Notes: generated by a model from the letters alone, not told the origin. Counted from the stretch's first letter, positions 24,804 through 33,778 are shown. The stretch is 64,000 nucleotides of DNA from Actinokineospora bangkokensis (GCF_001940455.1 NZ_MKQR01000016.1:93125-157124); one strand, 5' to 3'. Numbers and translations: made by a program.

Positions 24804-25733
24804 CTACCCCGCCGGTGCGATCTCCACGCGGTCGACCAGCGCGCGGACCGCCTCGCCGCTGCCGCTGCCGAGCCCGTGCCGGGTGATGTTGAGCGCGCCC
24901 GCCGCCGCGCCCAGGCGCAGCGCGGCCGCCCGGTCGAGGCCCTGGGCCAGGCCCGCGGCCAGCCCGGCGGTCATCGAGTCGCCGCCGCCGCGGGTGTCCA
25001 CCGGCTCCAGGCTGGGGCTGGTGACCAGCAGCTCGGCGTCGGCGCTCACGGCCAGGGTCGGCTCGGCCGCGCGGGACACCACGACCAGGCCCACCCCGCC
25101 GTCGACCAGCTCGCGGGCGCCCTTGACCAGGTCGGCGAGGTCGTCGGAGGCGGCCCGGCCGTCCTCGACCAGCTCCTCGTGGCTGACCTTGACCACCGCG
25201 GGCTTGCCCTCCAGGGTCGCCGCCAGCCGTTCCCCGGCCAGGTCGACGACGACCTCGCAGCCGTTGCGCGCCAGGTCGACGGCGAGCCGCTGGTAGACCG
25301 ATACCGGCACCACCTCGTCGCAGGCCTCGTCGATGGACCCGCTGAGCACGGCCACCCCCGACTCCAGCCCGGCCACCACCGCCAGCTCGTAGAGGTCGTC
25401 CACCTCGTGCCGGGTGAGCCGGTCGGGGCGCTGGTGCAGGAACGGCTCCCGCTCGCCCCCGCGGCGGTCGTGGATGTAGACGCCGTTGCGCGCGGCGACG
25501 TCCCTGGCCCGCACGGTCAGCTCCGGCCCGGTGAGCAGGTGGCGCAGCACGGCCCCGGTCTCGCCGCCGAGCGCGCAGCAGAACACCACCGGGGTGCCCA
25601 GCGCGGTGATCATCCTGGCCTGCCAGAGCCCCTGGCCCCCGGCGTGCAGGTGGGTGTCCGGCTGCCCGTCGAGGTCTTCGACGGTCACCGTCAGCGTCGG
25701 GGACGGGGCGAACACGCTCACCTGTTCGGTCAT
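24804..25733 (-). CDS. PfkB family carbohydrate kinase (1-phosphofructokinase-like)
   Basis: 309 aa from ATG at 25733. N-terminal strand VFAPSPTLTVTVEDL, then HLHAGGQGLWQARMI, a form of the GG-containing substrate motif, and the C-terminal PfkB signature VDTRGGGDSMTAGLAAGLAQ containing the catalytic Asp of GxGD (here GGGD). The substrate is a sugar or sugar phosphate; LacC/FruK-like phosphosugar kinases are the nearest style, but the motifs do not fix it. The gene leads the operon with surE. Confidence 0.85.
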   Translation of the reverse strand: MTEQVSVFAPSPTLTVTVEDLDGQPDTHLHAGGQGLWQARMITALGTPVVFCCALGGETGAVLRHLLTGPELTVRARDVAARNGVYIHDRRGGEREPFLHQRPDRLTRHEVDDLYELAVVAGLESGVAVLSGSIDEACDEVVPVSVYQRLAVDLARNGCEVVVDLAGERLAATLEGKPAVVKVSHEELVEDGRAASDDLADLVKGARELVDGGVGLVVVSRAAEPTLAVSADAELLVTSPSLEPVDTRGGGDSMTAGLAAGLAQGLDRAAALRLGAAAGALNITRHGLGSGSGEAVRALVDRVEIAPAG

Positions 25734-25879
25734 GGCCCCCAGGTACCCGGAAAGTCCGGATTGCACACCTTCGGGTGATTCGACTGAACGGCGCAGCGGG
25801 TTCGGGAGAACGGCGGCCTCCCGGGACCGGGTCTCGCGGCGCGGACGTGGCACCGTCCGCAGCGCGGGCGACCGGCCGA

Positions 25880-26482
25880 TCAGGAGAACAGGGTGGACCA
25901 GTCGTCCCAGAAGGCGGTGACGACCAGCGCGAGCACGGCGGCGTACCAGATCGCCAGCACCGACCCTCGCACCCGGCGCAGCCCCGCCAGCGCGGGCCAG
26001 GTGTCCACCGAGGTGTGGAGGAACAGCGCGATCGTCACCGCCCACACGACCATGCAGTAGGGGCACAGCGCGTGGATCTCGAACAGGCTGGACGCGATCA
26101 GCCAGTGCACGAACCCCACGCCGAAGGCGGTGCCCGCCCACATGCCCACCCGGAACCAGCGCGGCGGGGCGAACCCGATCAGCCCCACCACCCCCACGGT
26201 GACCACCACGCTGAACGCGGCCAGGCCGATGAGCGGGTTCGGGAAGCCGAAGGCCGCGGCCTGCGGGCTGTCCATCACCGTGCCGCAGGCGAACACCTTG
26301 CCCAGCGTGCAGGACGGGACGTAGCTCGGGTCGCGCAGCTTGGCGATCTTCTCCAGGGTCAGCGCGCCCGCGGCCAGCAGCCCCAGCGCGCCGCCGACCG
26401 CCCACCACCACGACAGCCCCCTGCTCAGCGGGGGTGCCCCGGTCTCCTGCGGTGCGGGCACCACCCCGGTCGCCTCAGCCAT
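25880..26482 (-). CDS. Vitamin K epoxide reductase (VKOR) family membrane protein
   Basis: 200 aa with four or five membrane helices (WAVGGALGLLAAGALTLEKI, AAFSVVVTVGVVGLIGF, SVLAIWYAAVLALVV). It has the four conserved cysteines: a loop pair in VPSCTLGKVFACGTV and the active CPYC in IHALCPYCMVVWAV. Bacterial VKOR homologues reoxidise DsbA-like proteins using menaquinone, so it supports disulfide formation outside the membrane. ATG at 26482 has GGAG 8 bp upstream; GTG at 26491 is in frame but lacks that spacing. No DsbA partner gene adjoins it. Confidence 0.92.
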   Translation of the reverse strand: MAEATGVVPAPQETGAPPLSRGLSWWWAVGGALGLLAAGALTLEKIAKLRDPSYVPSCTLGKVFACGTVMDSPQAAAFGFPNPLIGLAAFSVVVTVGVVGLIGFAPPRWFRVGMWAGTAFGVGFVHWLIASSLFEIHALCPYCMVVWAVTIALFLHTSVDTWPALAGLRRVRGSVLAIWYAAVLALVVTAFWDDWSTLFS

Positions 26483-26727
26483 CTCGCTCACTCCCTGACC
26501 CGTGCCTGGTGGACGGCCGCGGGGACCGCCCCCGTCCAGGTTGCCACGGAACCCGGCCGGGACGCGGTCGCCGTCCGCGACCTCACGCCCTACCGGTCGG
26601 ACGGAGAGCCCTCCCGGTTCCCGCGACCGCCCCCGCGCCCCGGACCAGCGCGGTCGTGCCGCTGTCCGGTTCGCCGGGAAGCGGCTCCGCGTCCGGATCG
26701 CCCCTCGGTGGCGGACCCGCGGGAGCG

Positions 26728-26764
26728 CGCGCACCCTCCGTCCACAGGGGAGGGAGGGTGCGCG
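26728..26764. terminator. Upstream hairpin of a tandem terminator
   Basis: CGCGCACCCTCC (26728-26739) pairs perfectly with GGAGGGTGCGCG (26753-26764) around a 13-base loop. It lies about 30 bp beyond the stronger hairpin at 26791 for transcripts leaving the carboxylase operon. Confidence 0.65.
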
Positions 26765-26790
26765 GTGGTGCCGACGGTCTGGGGTGGTCA

Positions 26791-26823
26791 GGCGGCCCCG
26801 CCGCCGGGGGTGGCGGGGCCGCC
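26791..26823 (-). terminator. Strong terminator of the acyl-CoA carboxylase operon
   Basis: GGCGGCCCCGCC (26791-26802) and GGCGGGGCCGCC (26812-26823) form a perfect 12-bp GC stem with a 9-base loop, starting 5 bp after the epsilon-subunit stop. The remaining gap up to the VKOR start at 26482 holds no gene. Confidence 0.85.
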
Positions 26824-26828
26824 TGGGC

Positions 26829-27044
26829 TCACAGGTGGGGTTTCCAGCCGGGGGTGCCGCGGTTGGCCCACGACGTGCCCTGGGCACCCGCCGCCGTCCT
26901 GGTCCACGACACCTCGCGGCGCGGCTGCGGCGCCTCTTCAGGGCCCTGCTGGGCGGCGAGGGCGTGGAACACCGCCACGACCGCCGCCAGCTCCTCCGGG
27001 GTGAGGCCGTCGCCGCCGCGCCGGATCGCGATGGGCGCGGTCAC
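26829..27044 (-). CDS. accE: Acyl-CoA carboxylase epsilon subunit
   Basis: 71 aa from GTG at 27044, overlapping the beta-subunit stop as GTGA. The pattern IAIRRGGDGLTPEELAAVVA, FHALAAQ, a Pro/Glu linker, then the Trp-containing end (SWTRTA, TSWANRGTPGWKPHL) is typical of the small epsilon subunits that stabilise actinobacterial acetyl/propionyl-CoA carboxylases. Its position directly behind the beta subunit confirms the call. Confidence 0.9.
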   Translation of the reverse strand: MTAPIAIRRGGDGLTPEELAAVVAVFHALAAQQGPEEAPQPRREVSWTRTAAGAQGTSWANRGTPGWKPHL

Positions 27045-28654
27045 TGCGGCGCGTTCCCGTGCTTGCGCGCCGGGATGGGCGCGTGCTTGGCGGCCAGCAC
27101 CTCCAGGGCGTCGATCAGCCGGGTGCGGGTCTCCCCCGGCTCGATCACGTCGTCGACCAGGCCGCGCTCGGCGGCGTAGTAGGGGTGCATCAGCTCCCGC
27201 TTGTACTCCTCGATGCGGGTGCGCCGGGTCAGCTCGGGGTCGGCCGAGCCGTTGATCTCCCGGCGGAAGATGACGTTGGCCGCGCCCTCGGCGCCCATCA
27301 CCGCGATCTCGTTGATCGGCCAGGCCAGCGACAGGTCGCAGCCGATGGACCGGGAGTCCATGACGATGTAGGCGCCGCCGTAGGCCTTGCGCAGGATCAC
27401 CTGGATGCGCGGCACGGTGGCGTTGCAGTAGGCGTAGAGCAGCTTGGCGCCGTGGCGGATGATGCCGCCGTGCTCCTGGTCCACCCCGGGCAGGAAGCCG
27501 GGCACGTCCACCAGGGTCACCAGCGGGATGTTGAACGCGTCGCACATGGTGACGAAGCGGGCGGCCTTCTCGCTGGCGTGGATGTCGAGCACCCCGGCGA
27601 CCTGGGCGGGCTGGTTGGCCACGATGCCCACGACCCGGCCGCCGAGGCGGGCCAGCGCGCACACCACGTTGAGCGCCCACCGCTCGTGCACCTCGAAGAA
27701 GTCGCCGTCGTCGACGACCTCCTCGATCACCCGGCGCATGTCGTAGGAGCTGCGCGGGTCGGCCGAGACCACGTCGAGCAGGTCGTCCACCCGCCGGTCC
27801 ACCGGGTCGTCCACCGGGGCGGCGGGCGGGTTCTCCCGGTTGTTCTGCGGCAGCATCGACAGCAGGTACCGCACGTCCTCCAGGCAGCTCTGCTCGTCGT
27901 CGTGCATGAAGGTGGCCACGCCGGAGGTCGCCGCGTGCACCTCGGCCCCGCCGAGGCCGTCGTGGGTGATGATCTCCCCGGTGACCGCCTGCACCACGTC
28001 CGGCCCGGTGATGAACATCTGCGAGCTGTCGCGCACCATGAACACGAAGTCGGTCAGCGCGGGCGAGTACGCCGCGCCACCGGCGCAGGCGCCCATGATG
28101 ACGCTGATCTGCGGGATCACCCCGGAGTTGCGCACGTTGCGCTGGAAGATTCCGCCGTACCCGGCCAGCGCGGACACGCCCTCCTGGATGCGCGCCCCCG
28201 CCCCGTCGCACAGCCCCACGATCGGCGCCCCGGCCGCCTCGGCCAGGTCCATCAGCTTGTGGATCTTCTCGGCGTGCGCCTCGCCGAGCGCCCCGCCGAA
28301 GATCCGGAAGTCGTGGGCGTAGACGAACACCGTCCGCCCGTGCACCTTGCCCCACCCGGTCACGACCCCGTCGGTCAGCGGCCGCTTGCCCTCCAACCCG
28401 AACCCGGTGGCCCGGTGCCTGCGCAGCCCCTCCACCTCGGTGAAGGTGCCCTCGTCGAACAGCAGGTCCAACCGCTCGCGCACGGTCAGCTTCCCGCGGG
28501 CCTTCTGCTGCTCGGTCGCCCGCGCGCTCGGCCCCGCGTGCGCCTGCGCCCGCAGCCGCAACAGCTCCTCGGTGGCCGCCCGGGTGTCCGGCGGGGCGCT
28601 CGTCCCCGCGCTCGTACCGCTCCCGCCCGTGGGGGCCTCTTGCACGGAAGTCAT
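27041..28654 (-). CDS. accD: Acyl-CoA carboxylase beta subunit (carboxyltransferase)
   Basis: 537 aa from ATG at 28654 (MTSVQEAP). It transfers carboxyl from carboxybiotin to acetyl- or propionyl-CoA to make malonyl- or methylmalonyl-CoA, precursors for fatty acids and polyketides. Visible regions: KLTVRERLDLLFDEGTFTEV, YAHDFRIFGGALGEAHAEKI, the oxyanion glycine region GACAGGAAYSPALTDF, VDVPGFLPGVDQEHGGII and RKAYGGAYIVMDSRSIG. Length and sequence match actinobacterial AccD/PccB. The Asp/Ile/Leu specificity residue that separates acetyl from propionyl enzymes cannot be placed with confidence by eye. The biotinylated alpha subunit is not in the window. Confidence 0.93.
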   Translation of the reverse strand: MTSVQEAPTGGSGTSAGTSAPPDTRAATEELLRLRAQAHAGPSARATEQQKARGKLTVRERLDLLFDEGTFTEVEGLRRHRATGFGLEGKRPLTDGVVTGWGKVHGRTVFVYAHDFRIFGGALGEAHAEKIHKLMDLAEAAGAPIVGLCDGAGARIQEGVSALAGYGGIFQRNVRNSGVIPQISVIMGACAGGAAYSPALTDFVFMVRDSSQMFITGPDVVQAVTGEIITHDGLGGAEVHAATSGVATFMHDDEQSCLEDVRYLLSMLPQNNRENPPAAPVDDPVDRRVDDLLDVVSADPRSSYDMRRVIEEVVDDGDFFEVHERWALNVVCALARLGGRVVGIVANQPAQVAGVLDIHASEKAARFVTMCDAFNIPLVTLVDVPGFLPGVDQEHGGIIRHGAKLLYAYCNATVPRIQVILRKAYGGAYIVMDSRSIGCDLSLAWPINEIAVMGAEGAANVIFRREINGSADPELTRRTRIEEYKRELMHPYYAAERGLVDDVIEPGETRTRLIDALEVLAAKHAPIPARKHGNAPQ

Positions 28655-29425
28655 CGTCACACCCCGGTTCCCAGCGTGGTTCTCGGCGCCGAAGGACCTC
28701 CTGAGCCCTCCGGAACCCCATTCACCCACGCCCACGCACCCGAAACCACCGATAGCGCCCCCTGCTAGGGAAAGACCTGTCCCCTACCCCAGCCCCTACC
28801 CACACCGCCCACCCCGACCACCCGGCCGCCGCCCCACCACCCCGAACCCGCCACCCACGTCCCCACCAGACAGTCCACCATGGCCCAACTTCGGGCGTTC
28901 CCCCTGCTAGACCCCCTCTCCCGCCACCTTCGCCGGCCTGTCCAGCACTCCGCAGCAACCGCCCTCCTGCAACAACCTGCACCCACCGCCTGCCCACATC
29001 CCCTACCACAAAACCCGCGCCCGTGGTGGAATCCGCCCACAGGCCCGGGGAACCCCCTGCTTCCATTCTCCCATGAGGACAGCCGCACCGGCGGAATCCA
29101 TCCACAGCTCTCTCTTCCGCCCGTCGCGCACCGGTATTCGACGCGAGCAGGCCCCAGGCCGAACGGCCGAACCCAGACCGCCGCGCACCCACTGCCCCCG
29201 TGCCGACTCCCCCGGGCAGGTCCCACGGCGGAACTCCCCCACGCAGCACGACCCACCAGCACGCCCCACGCTCACGCAGGGGTACCCCCCAGAGGGGAAC
29301 CCCCGAGATCAATTCTCCCACCGCGCACCGACGTTCCCAGGCCGCCGGAGCGAGTTGTCCACAGGCCCGCACCGCCCACCACCAGGCACGATGCCGCCCG
29401 CGGCCGGCGCTGGGATACTCGGGGC
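28655..29425. other. 771-bp intergenic region, C-rich on the + strand, no convincing gene
   Basis: Open frames run through this stretch on both strands, but their products are Pro/His or Trp/Gly-rich without family features. The + strand is unusually poor in G and rich in C. Short direct repeats are visible: CCCCCTGCTAG near 28757 and again near 28898, GGAATCC-N2-CCACAG (GC then AT as N2) near 29031 and 29095, and several GGGGAACCCCC variants. It should contain the promoter of accD at its left end and that of the MBL gene at its right end. Possibly decayed sequence. Confidence 0.6.
29414..29419 (+). promoter_or_regulatory. -10 element, leaderless start of MBL hydrolase
   Basis: GATACT ends 7 bp before the GTG at 29426, the distance expected for transcription starting on the first codon base. 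No Shine-Dalgarno precedes the start. Confidence 0.55.
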
Positions 29426-30232
29426 GTGGCTTCTGCGGGTTTGCGGTTCGTCGGGCACTCGACGGTGCGGGTGGAGGTCGGTGGGCACGTGGTGCTCACC
29501 GACCCGGTGCTGACCGAGCGGGTGTCGGCGCTGAGCCGGGTGGTGGCGCCGACGACGCGCGCGGACCGGGCGGACGTGGACCTGGTGCTGCTGTCGCACC
29601 TGCACGGCGACCACGTGCACCTGCGCTCGCTGCGGCTGCTGGGGCCCGGGGTGCGGGTGGTGGTGCCGCGCGGCGCGGGCGCGTGGCTGCGGGCGAAGGG
29701 CATCGCGAACGTGTCCGAGCTGGCGCCCGGGGAGCAGCTGGAGCACGGCGGGCTGGTGGTCACCGGCGTCGAGGCCGAGCACTCCGGCCACCGGTGGGGG
29801 CCGCGGTCGACGCGGGGGCCGCAAGCGGCGGCGATGGGGCACGTCGTGGAGGGCGACGGGCTGCGCTTCTACGTCGCGGGCGACACCGACCTGTTCGCGG
29901 GGATGGCCGACCTCGGGCCGGTCGACGTCGCGATGCTGCCGGTGTGGGGGTGGGGGCCCAACCTCGGTCCCGGCCACCTCGACCCCGAGCGGGCGGCGCG
30001 GGCCGTGGAGCTGATCCGGCCGCGGGCGGTGGTGCCGGTGCACTGGGGGACGCTGGCGGTCACGGGCCTGCCGCGGCTGCCCGGCGCCCTCGGCGCGCGG
30101 ATGCGGCGGCTGCTGCACGCCCCGCCCCGCGAGTTCGCCGCCGCGGTGGCGCGCGGCGGGTCCCCGGCCAGGGTGCTGGTCACCGAACCGGGCGATGACG
30201 TGCCGCTCGACCAGTTGATCGGGCAGCGGTGA
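29426..30232 (+). CDS. MBL-fold metal-dependent hydrolase (UlaG-like)
   Basis: 268 aa from GTG at 29426. The metallo-beta-lactamase motif is HLHGDH at 58-63, with a further His in VEAEHSGHRW, Asp in VAGDTDLF, and the final His in VPVHWGTLAV. The opening LRFVGHSTVRVEVGGHVVLT is that of the UlaG-like branch (L-ascorbate-6-phosphate lactonase relatives, including NAPE-PLD-like hydrolases). Upstream codons exist in frame but run into low-complexity intergenic sequence. It overlaps the DedA-like gene by 4 bp (GTGA), so they are translationally coupled. Confidence 0.88.
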   Translation: MASAGLRFVGHSTVRVEVGGHVVLTDPVLTERVSALSRVVAPTTRADRADVDLVLLSHLHGDHVHLRSLRLLGPGVRVVVPRGAGAWLRAKGIANVSELAPGEQLEHGGLVVTGVEAEHSGHRWGPRSTRGPQAAAMGHVVEGDGLRFYVAGDTDLFAGMADLGPVDVAMLPVWGWGPNLGPGHLDPERAARAVELIRPRAVVPVHWGTLAVTGLPRLPGALGARMRRLLHAPPREFAAAVARGGSPARVLVTEPGDDVPLDQLIGQR

Positions 30233-30819
30233 GCGGGTTCCTCGGGGTCGACTGGGCGCACCCGTCCGCGCTCGGCTACCCGGTGGTCTTCGGCGGGGTG
30301 CTGCTGGGGTCGGTGGTGCCCGTGGTGCCGACCGGCGCGGTGGTCGGCGCGGGCGCGGCGATCGCGGTCAGCGGCGGCGACCTCGACCTGGTGCTGGTCG
30401 TGCTGGTGGCGACGCTCGGGGCGCTGATCGGCGACCTGGTCACCTTCGGCGCGGGCCGCGGCGGCCGGGGGGTGCTGCGGCGGTTCTTCGAGCGCAGGCA
30501 GTCGCCGGAGAAGCTGGCGGGCGCCCGCGAGCGGTTCGCCCAGCGCGGGTGGGTGCTCGTCCTCGTCGGCAGGCTCGTGCCCGCGGGACGGATCCCCGTG
30601 CTGCTGGCGGCGGGCGCGCTGGACTACCCGTGGCGGCGCCTGGTCCCCGCCGCGGCCGCCGCCTGCCTGGTGTGGGCGGTGGCGTACTCCCTGCTCGGCG
30701 TCCTCAGCGGCGGCCTGTTCGACAACCCCCTGGTCGCCACCCTCGTCGCCACCACCCTGATCCTCCTGGTCAGCCTCGCCGTCGCGGGCGTCCAGAAGCT
30801 GCGCCACCGCACCCGCTGA
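30229..30819 (+). CDS. DedA/VTT-domain membrane protein
   Basis: 196 aa. Hydrophobic helices flank the DedA-type core: VFGGVLLGSVVPVVPTGAVV, LGALIGDLVTFGAGRGG, then RERFAQRGWVLVLVGRLVPA followed by GRIPVLLAAGALDYPW, matching the conserved F-x-R-x-x-P-x-x-R-region of the VTT family (flippases for lipid carriers such as undecaprenyl phosphate or phosphatidylethanolamine). It overlaps the MBL hydrolase gene by 4 bp. Coupling with an MBL hydrolase suggests a shared lipid-related role, which is inference. Confidence 0.85.
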   Translation: MSGFLGVDWAHPSALGYPVVFGGVLLGSVVPVVPTGAVVGAGAAIAVSGGDLDLVLVVLVATLGALIGDLVTFGAGRGGRGVLRRFFERRQSPEKLAGARERFAQRGWVLVLVGRLVPAGRIPVLLAAGALDYPWRRLVPAAAAACLVWAVAYSLLGVLSGGLFDNPLVATLVATTLILLVSLAVAGVQKLRHRTR

Positions 30820-30831
30820 CCCGCGGCACCG

Positions 30832-32904
30832 TCAGACCCGCGCCTCCGGCACGGGGTGGCCCAGGCCGGTCAGCCAGTCGCGCACCACGCGGTGCAGCTG
30901 CTCGGCCCCGACGATCTCGGGTGGGTCGGGCAGCTCGGACGGGTAGATGAGGAACCCCCGGGACTGCCCGCCGCCCAGGCCCCCGTGCGAGCCGACGTGC
31001 ACCTCGAACGGTGAGGCGTCATCGGTGGCCGGGCGGTAGTTGCTGTTGATGAGGATGTCCGGGCAGTGGGCGAACCCGTCGGTGCGGCGGATGAGGTCCG
31101 CGGCGTGCGGGCCGTAGTCGGCCAGCGGGTCCCGCTCGCCCAGCACCTCGTCGGTGGCCAGGTCGCGGACACCGTCGCGACCCAGCACCAGCGCCCCCCG
31201 GGCGTCGCTGCGCACCAGCATGAAGCCCACCCCGGGGTGGTCGACCAAGGCGGGCAGCAGGTCGGGGTGCTCGCGCTCGATCACCTCGATCGGCACCCGG
31301 CCCTCGTGCTCGGTGAACGACACCATCGCCACGTGCCCGGACACCACCACCACGACCCCCGGGGCCGCGCGGGCCGGGCCCGCGGGCTTGCCCGACTCGG
31401 TCCGCGAGCGGTCCGGCCGGGCCGCCCCCACGCGCGCCCGCAGCGCCCTGGCGATGGGGCCCGCGCCGGTCGAGGCCTCCGCGATCGTCGCGCCCAGCTG
31501 CCAGCCCTCCGCCGGGGAGCGCTTGCGCCGGGCGCGCGGCGGCTGCGCCCCGCAGAGCCTGCCCACCAGCTGCTCGATCGACTCGCCGAAGCGGTGGGTG
31601 AACGCCTCGCCCTGGGTGACGCCGTGGTCGGAGAGCACGACGAGGTGGTAGCGGCGCGGGGCGAGCCGGGCGGCCCGGTGCAGGCGGCCGATCTGCTGGT
31701 CGATCGAGCGCAGCACGGCCAGCGCGTCGAACCGCTCGACCCCGGTGTGGTGGGCGACCTCGTCGTAGCCGAGGAAGTCGGCGTAGACGACCGGGCGGCC
31801 CTCCAGCATGTCCCCGATGAGGGCGGAGACCACCAGGTCGCGGGCGATGACGGTGGTGCCCGCCCTGGCGAACGGGTAGAGGCCGCCGCGGCCGACCCTG
31901 GGCACCACCCCGGCGCGGCGCTGGCGGACCGAGGCGCTGACCTCGCGCAGCACGTCGACCAGGGACGAGCCGAGGGTGCGCAGCAGGTTCACCGGGTTGG
32001 CGAAGTAGGCGTAGTACCCGGCGCCGATGGTGTCGCCCTTGCGGCTGCCCCTGGTCAGCAGCGGGACGGCGCTCATGGTGAGGCTGGTGTGGTCGGCGTC
32101 GCCGGTGAACAGCCCCCCGCGGGCGGCGCCGCCACCGGCCAGCAGGCCCTGCCCGGTGGAGTGCCTGCGCTCGATCTCGGCGGCGTCGGTGGGGTGCGCG
32201 CACGCCATGACGTGGTCGCGGTCCTTCTCGTACCAGCGGAAGCCCAGGATGTCGTCGTTGGACCCGTGCAGCAGCGCGCACACGCTGGCCCCGGTCTGCG
32301 AGCTCCAGTCGCAGTGCCAGTCGGTGAGGGTGTGGGTGCCCCCGGCCAACCACCGCGCCAGCGTCGGCAGCGTGCCGTCGCGCACCGCCCGCCGCACGGT
32401 GTCGTGCCCGAGCCCGTCGATCTGGAGCAGCAGCACCCCGGGCGGCTCCTCCCCCCGGCCGCGGTCCCCCGACCGCAGCCTGCGCGCGGCCCGCCGGGCG
32501 AAGATCTCGTCCTCGTCGACCCCCAGCAGCGTCGACACCGCCCCGGCGACGACGGCCACCCCGACCGCCACGAGCACCGCGGTCCGCAGGTTCGCCACCA
32601 CCACCCCGGGCACCGCCAGCGAGATCGCCAGCACCCCGGCCCCGATGAGCTGGAAGGAGAACAACCCCAGCACCAGCACCGCCCCGCGCGGCGCGAACCG
32701 CACGATCAACGGCCACACGACCCCGCTGAGCAGCCCCAGCACCGCCGCCATCGCCGTCGGCTGCCACCACAGCGGCAAGGCGAACCCGCTCAACCACACG
32801 TCCAGCAGGTGCAGCGCCACCGCCACCAACACCCACACCGCCACCACCCGAGCCGCGACGCGCCCCCCGCGCACCAGCCGACCGGACCCCTCGCCGCTGT
32901 TCAC
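30832..32904 (-). CDS. Membrane-anchored alkaline phosphatase/phosphodiesterase superfamily protein
   Basis: 690 aa from GTG at 32904. Four membrane helices open the protein (VVAVWVLVAVALHLLDVWL, PTAMAAVLGLLSGVVWPLIV, VLVLGLFSFQLIGAGVLAIS, VAVGVAVVAGAVSTLLG), like the holin-type N-terminus seen in actinobacterial relatives. The rest is an alkaline-phosphatase-fold domain: VLLLQIDGLGHDTVRRAV (metal Asp), DWSSQTGASVCALLHG (likely Thr/Ser nucleophile region), VVYADFLGYDEVAHHTG, LVVLSDHGVTQGEAF, and VHVGSHGGLGGG near the end. Substrate is probably a phosphodiester or phosphate ester on the cell-surface side. It converges with the DedA-like gene (12 bp apart). Confidence 0.82.
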   Translation of the reverse strand: MNSGEGSGRLVRGGRVAARVVAVWVLVAVALHLLDVWLSGFALPLWWQPTAMAAVLGLLSGVVWPLIVRFAPRGAVLVLGLFSFQLIGAGVLAISLAVPGVVVANLRTAVLVAVGVAVVAGAVSTLLGVDEDEIFARRAARRLRSGDRGRGEEPPGVLLLQIDGLGHDTVRRAVRDGTLPTLARWLAGGTHTLTDWHCDWSSQTGASVCALLHGSNDDILGFRWYEKDRDHVMACAHPTDAAEIERRHSTGQGLLAGGGAARGGLFTGDADHTSLTMSAVPLLTRGSRKGDTIGAGYYAYFANPVNLLRTLGSSLVDVLREVSASVRQRRAGVVPRVGRGGLYPFARAGTTVIARDLVVSALIGDMLEGRPVVYADFLGYDEVAHHTGVERFDALAVLRSIDQQIGRLHRAARLAPRRYHLVVLSDHGVTQGEAFTHRFGESIEQLVGRLCGAQPPRARRKRSPAEGWQLGATIAEASTGAGPIARALRARVGAARPDRSRTESGKPAGPARAAPGVVVVVSGHVAMVSFTEHEGRVPIEVIEREHPDLLPALVDHPGVGFMLVRSDARGALVLGRDGVRDLATDEVLGERDPLADYGPHAADLIRRTDGFAHCPDILINSNYRPATDDASPFEVHVGSHGGLGGGQSRGFLIYPSELPDPPEIVGAEQLHRVVRDWLTGLGHPVPEARV

Positions 32905-32929
32905 CCGCGCACCTCTCCCCCGACCGCCA

Positions 32930-32947
32930 CCTACCGCTCACGGTAGG
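32930..32947. promoter_or_regulatory. Palindrome before the phosphatase gene
   Basis: CCTACCG-CTCA-CGGTAGG, a perfect 7+7 inverted repeat, 26 bp upstream of the GTG at 32904 and 46 bp downstream of the hydrolase stop at 32993. It may be an operator of the phosphatase gene or a weak terminator of the hydrolase. Confidence 0.5.
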
Positions 32948-32992
32948 CGAACCCGCCGGAGACCCGCACCCACAACACGCCGGACAAACCCG

Positions 32993-33763
32993 TCAACCGG
33001 ACCGCTGCGCGGCGAGGAAGTCCCGCAACAACGGCCCGAACACCTCCGGCCGTTCGAGCGGGACGATGTGCCCGCAATCACGGATGCGCCGCCCCACCAG
33101 ATCCGCGGCGATGGGCCGCAACTGCCGTTCGAGCACATCCCCCACGACGTCGGCCCCCACGGCCATCGCGGGAACGGTGACCTCGCCGATCCCCCGCACC
33201 TGCTCGGCACTGCGCGCCATCTCCCGGTAGAACTGGAACGCGCACCGCAACGCCCCCGGCGCCGCGTAGGCGGCCCGCACCGCCTCCCTGATGTCCTCGG
33301 GCACCCCCCGCGGCGCCCCCGCGTCGAGGAAGAAGTCGACGTACGCCCGCTCGTTTCCACTGAGGACGGTCTCCGCCAACCCCGGCACCTGGTGGAACCC
33401 GAACCACCACGGCGCCGCGAACCCGTGCGCGGGCAACCCGCCGAGCACCGCCTCGCACGCGGTCAAGCTCCGCACCCGCTCAGGGTGTTCCGCAGCGAGG
33501 AACACGGCAACAGGAGCACCCGCGTCGATCCCCACGACGTCGAACCGCTCCTCCCGGACGGTGTCGAGCACATCCCGCGCCGACGTCGCCACGTCCTGCC
33601 CGTCCACCCGGGGGCTGTCCCCGAACCCGCGCAGGTCCGGCGTGACCACCGTGCTGCCGTCGAGGTGCGGCAGCACGGGGTCCCACACCCGGTGCGTGTG
33701 CGGAAACCCGTGCAGCAGCACCACAACGGGCCCTGAGCCGGTGGTGGGCGCGTGCAAATCCAT
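32993..33763 (-). CDS. Alpha/beta hydrolase, epoxide hydrolase/haloalkane dehalogenase type
   Basis: 256 aa from ATG at 33763, with AAGGAG ideally placed 5 bp upstream. Motifs: VVLLHGFPHTHRVWDPV (oxyanion HGFP), TPDLRGFGDS, and the nucleophile elbow VVGIDAGAPV with Asp80, which points to an Asp-nucleophile enzyme rather than a serine esterase. The catalytic His is in RDCGHIVPLERPE. A second Asp/Glu acid is expected near 205-215. It is divergent from an HxlR regulator with GGTTACC repeats between the starts, so it is probably induced by an electrophile sensed by HxlR. Confidence 0.87.
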   Translation of the reverse strand: MDLHAPTTGSGPVVVLLHGFPHTHRVWDPVLPHLDGSTVVTPDLRGFGDSPRVDGQDVATSARDVLDTVREERFDVVGIDAGAPVAVFLAAEHPERVRSLTACEAVLGGLPAHGFAAPWWFGFHQVPGLAETVLSGNERAYVDFFLDAGAPRGVPEDIREAVRAAYAAPGALRCAFQFYREMARSAEQVRGIGEVTVPAMAVGADVVGDVLERQLRPIAADLVGRRIRDCGHIVPLERPEVFGPLLRDFLAAQRSG

Positions 33764-33778
33764 GATCGCTCCTTGGCC

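Noticed and set aside
23115-25778. 887-codon + frame running through the ADP-ribosyltransferase, SurE and PfkB region
   Set aside because: Antisense to clear SurE and PfkB genes and out of frame with the ADP-ribosyltransferase; low-complexity product.
26483-26790. A gene between VKOR and the carboxylase epsilon subunit
   Set aside because: Open frames there are low complexity, and the stretch contains two strong hairpins that explain it as a terminator region plus VKOR promoter.
29352-29364. TTGTCCACA, a perfect actinobacterial DnaA-box match, with a second (as TTGTGGACAA) near 34314
   Set aside because: Isolated copies 5 kb apart, no dnaA or dnaN and no cluster of boxes, so not an origin; expected by chance at this scale.
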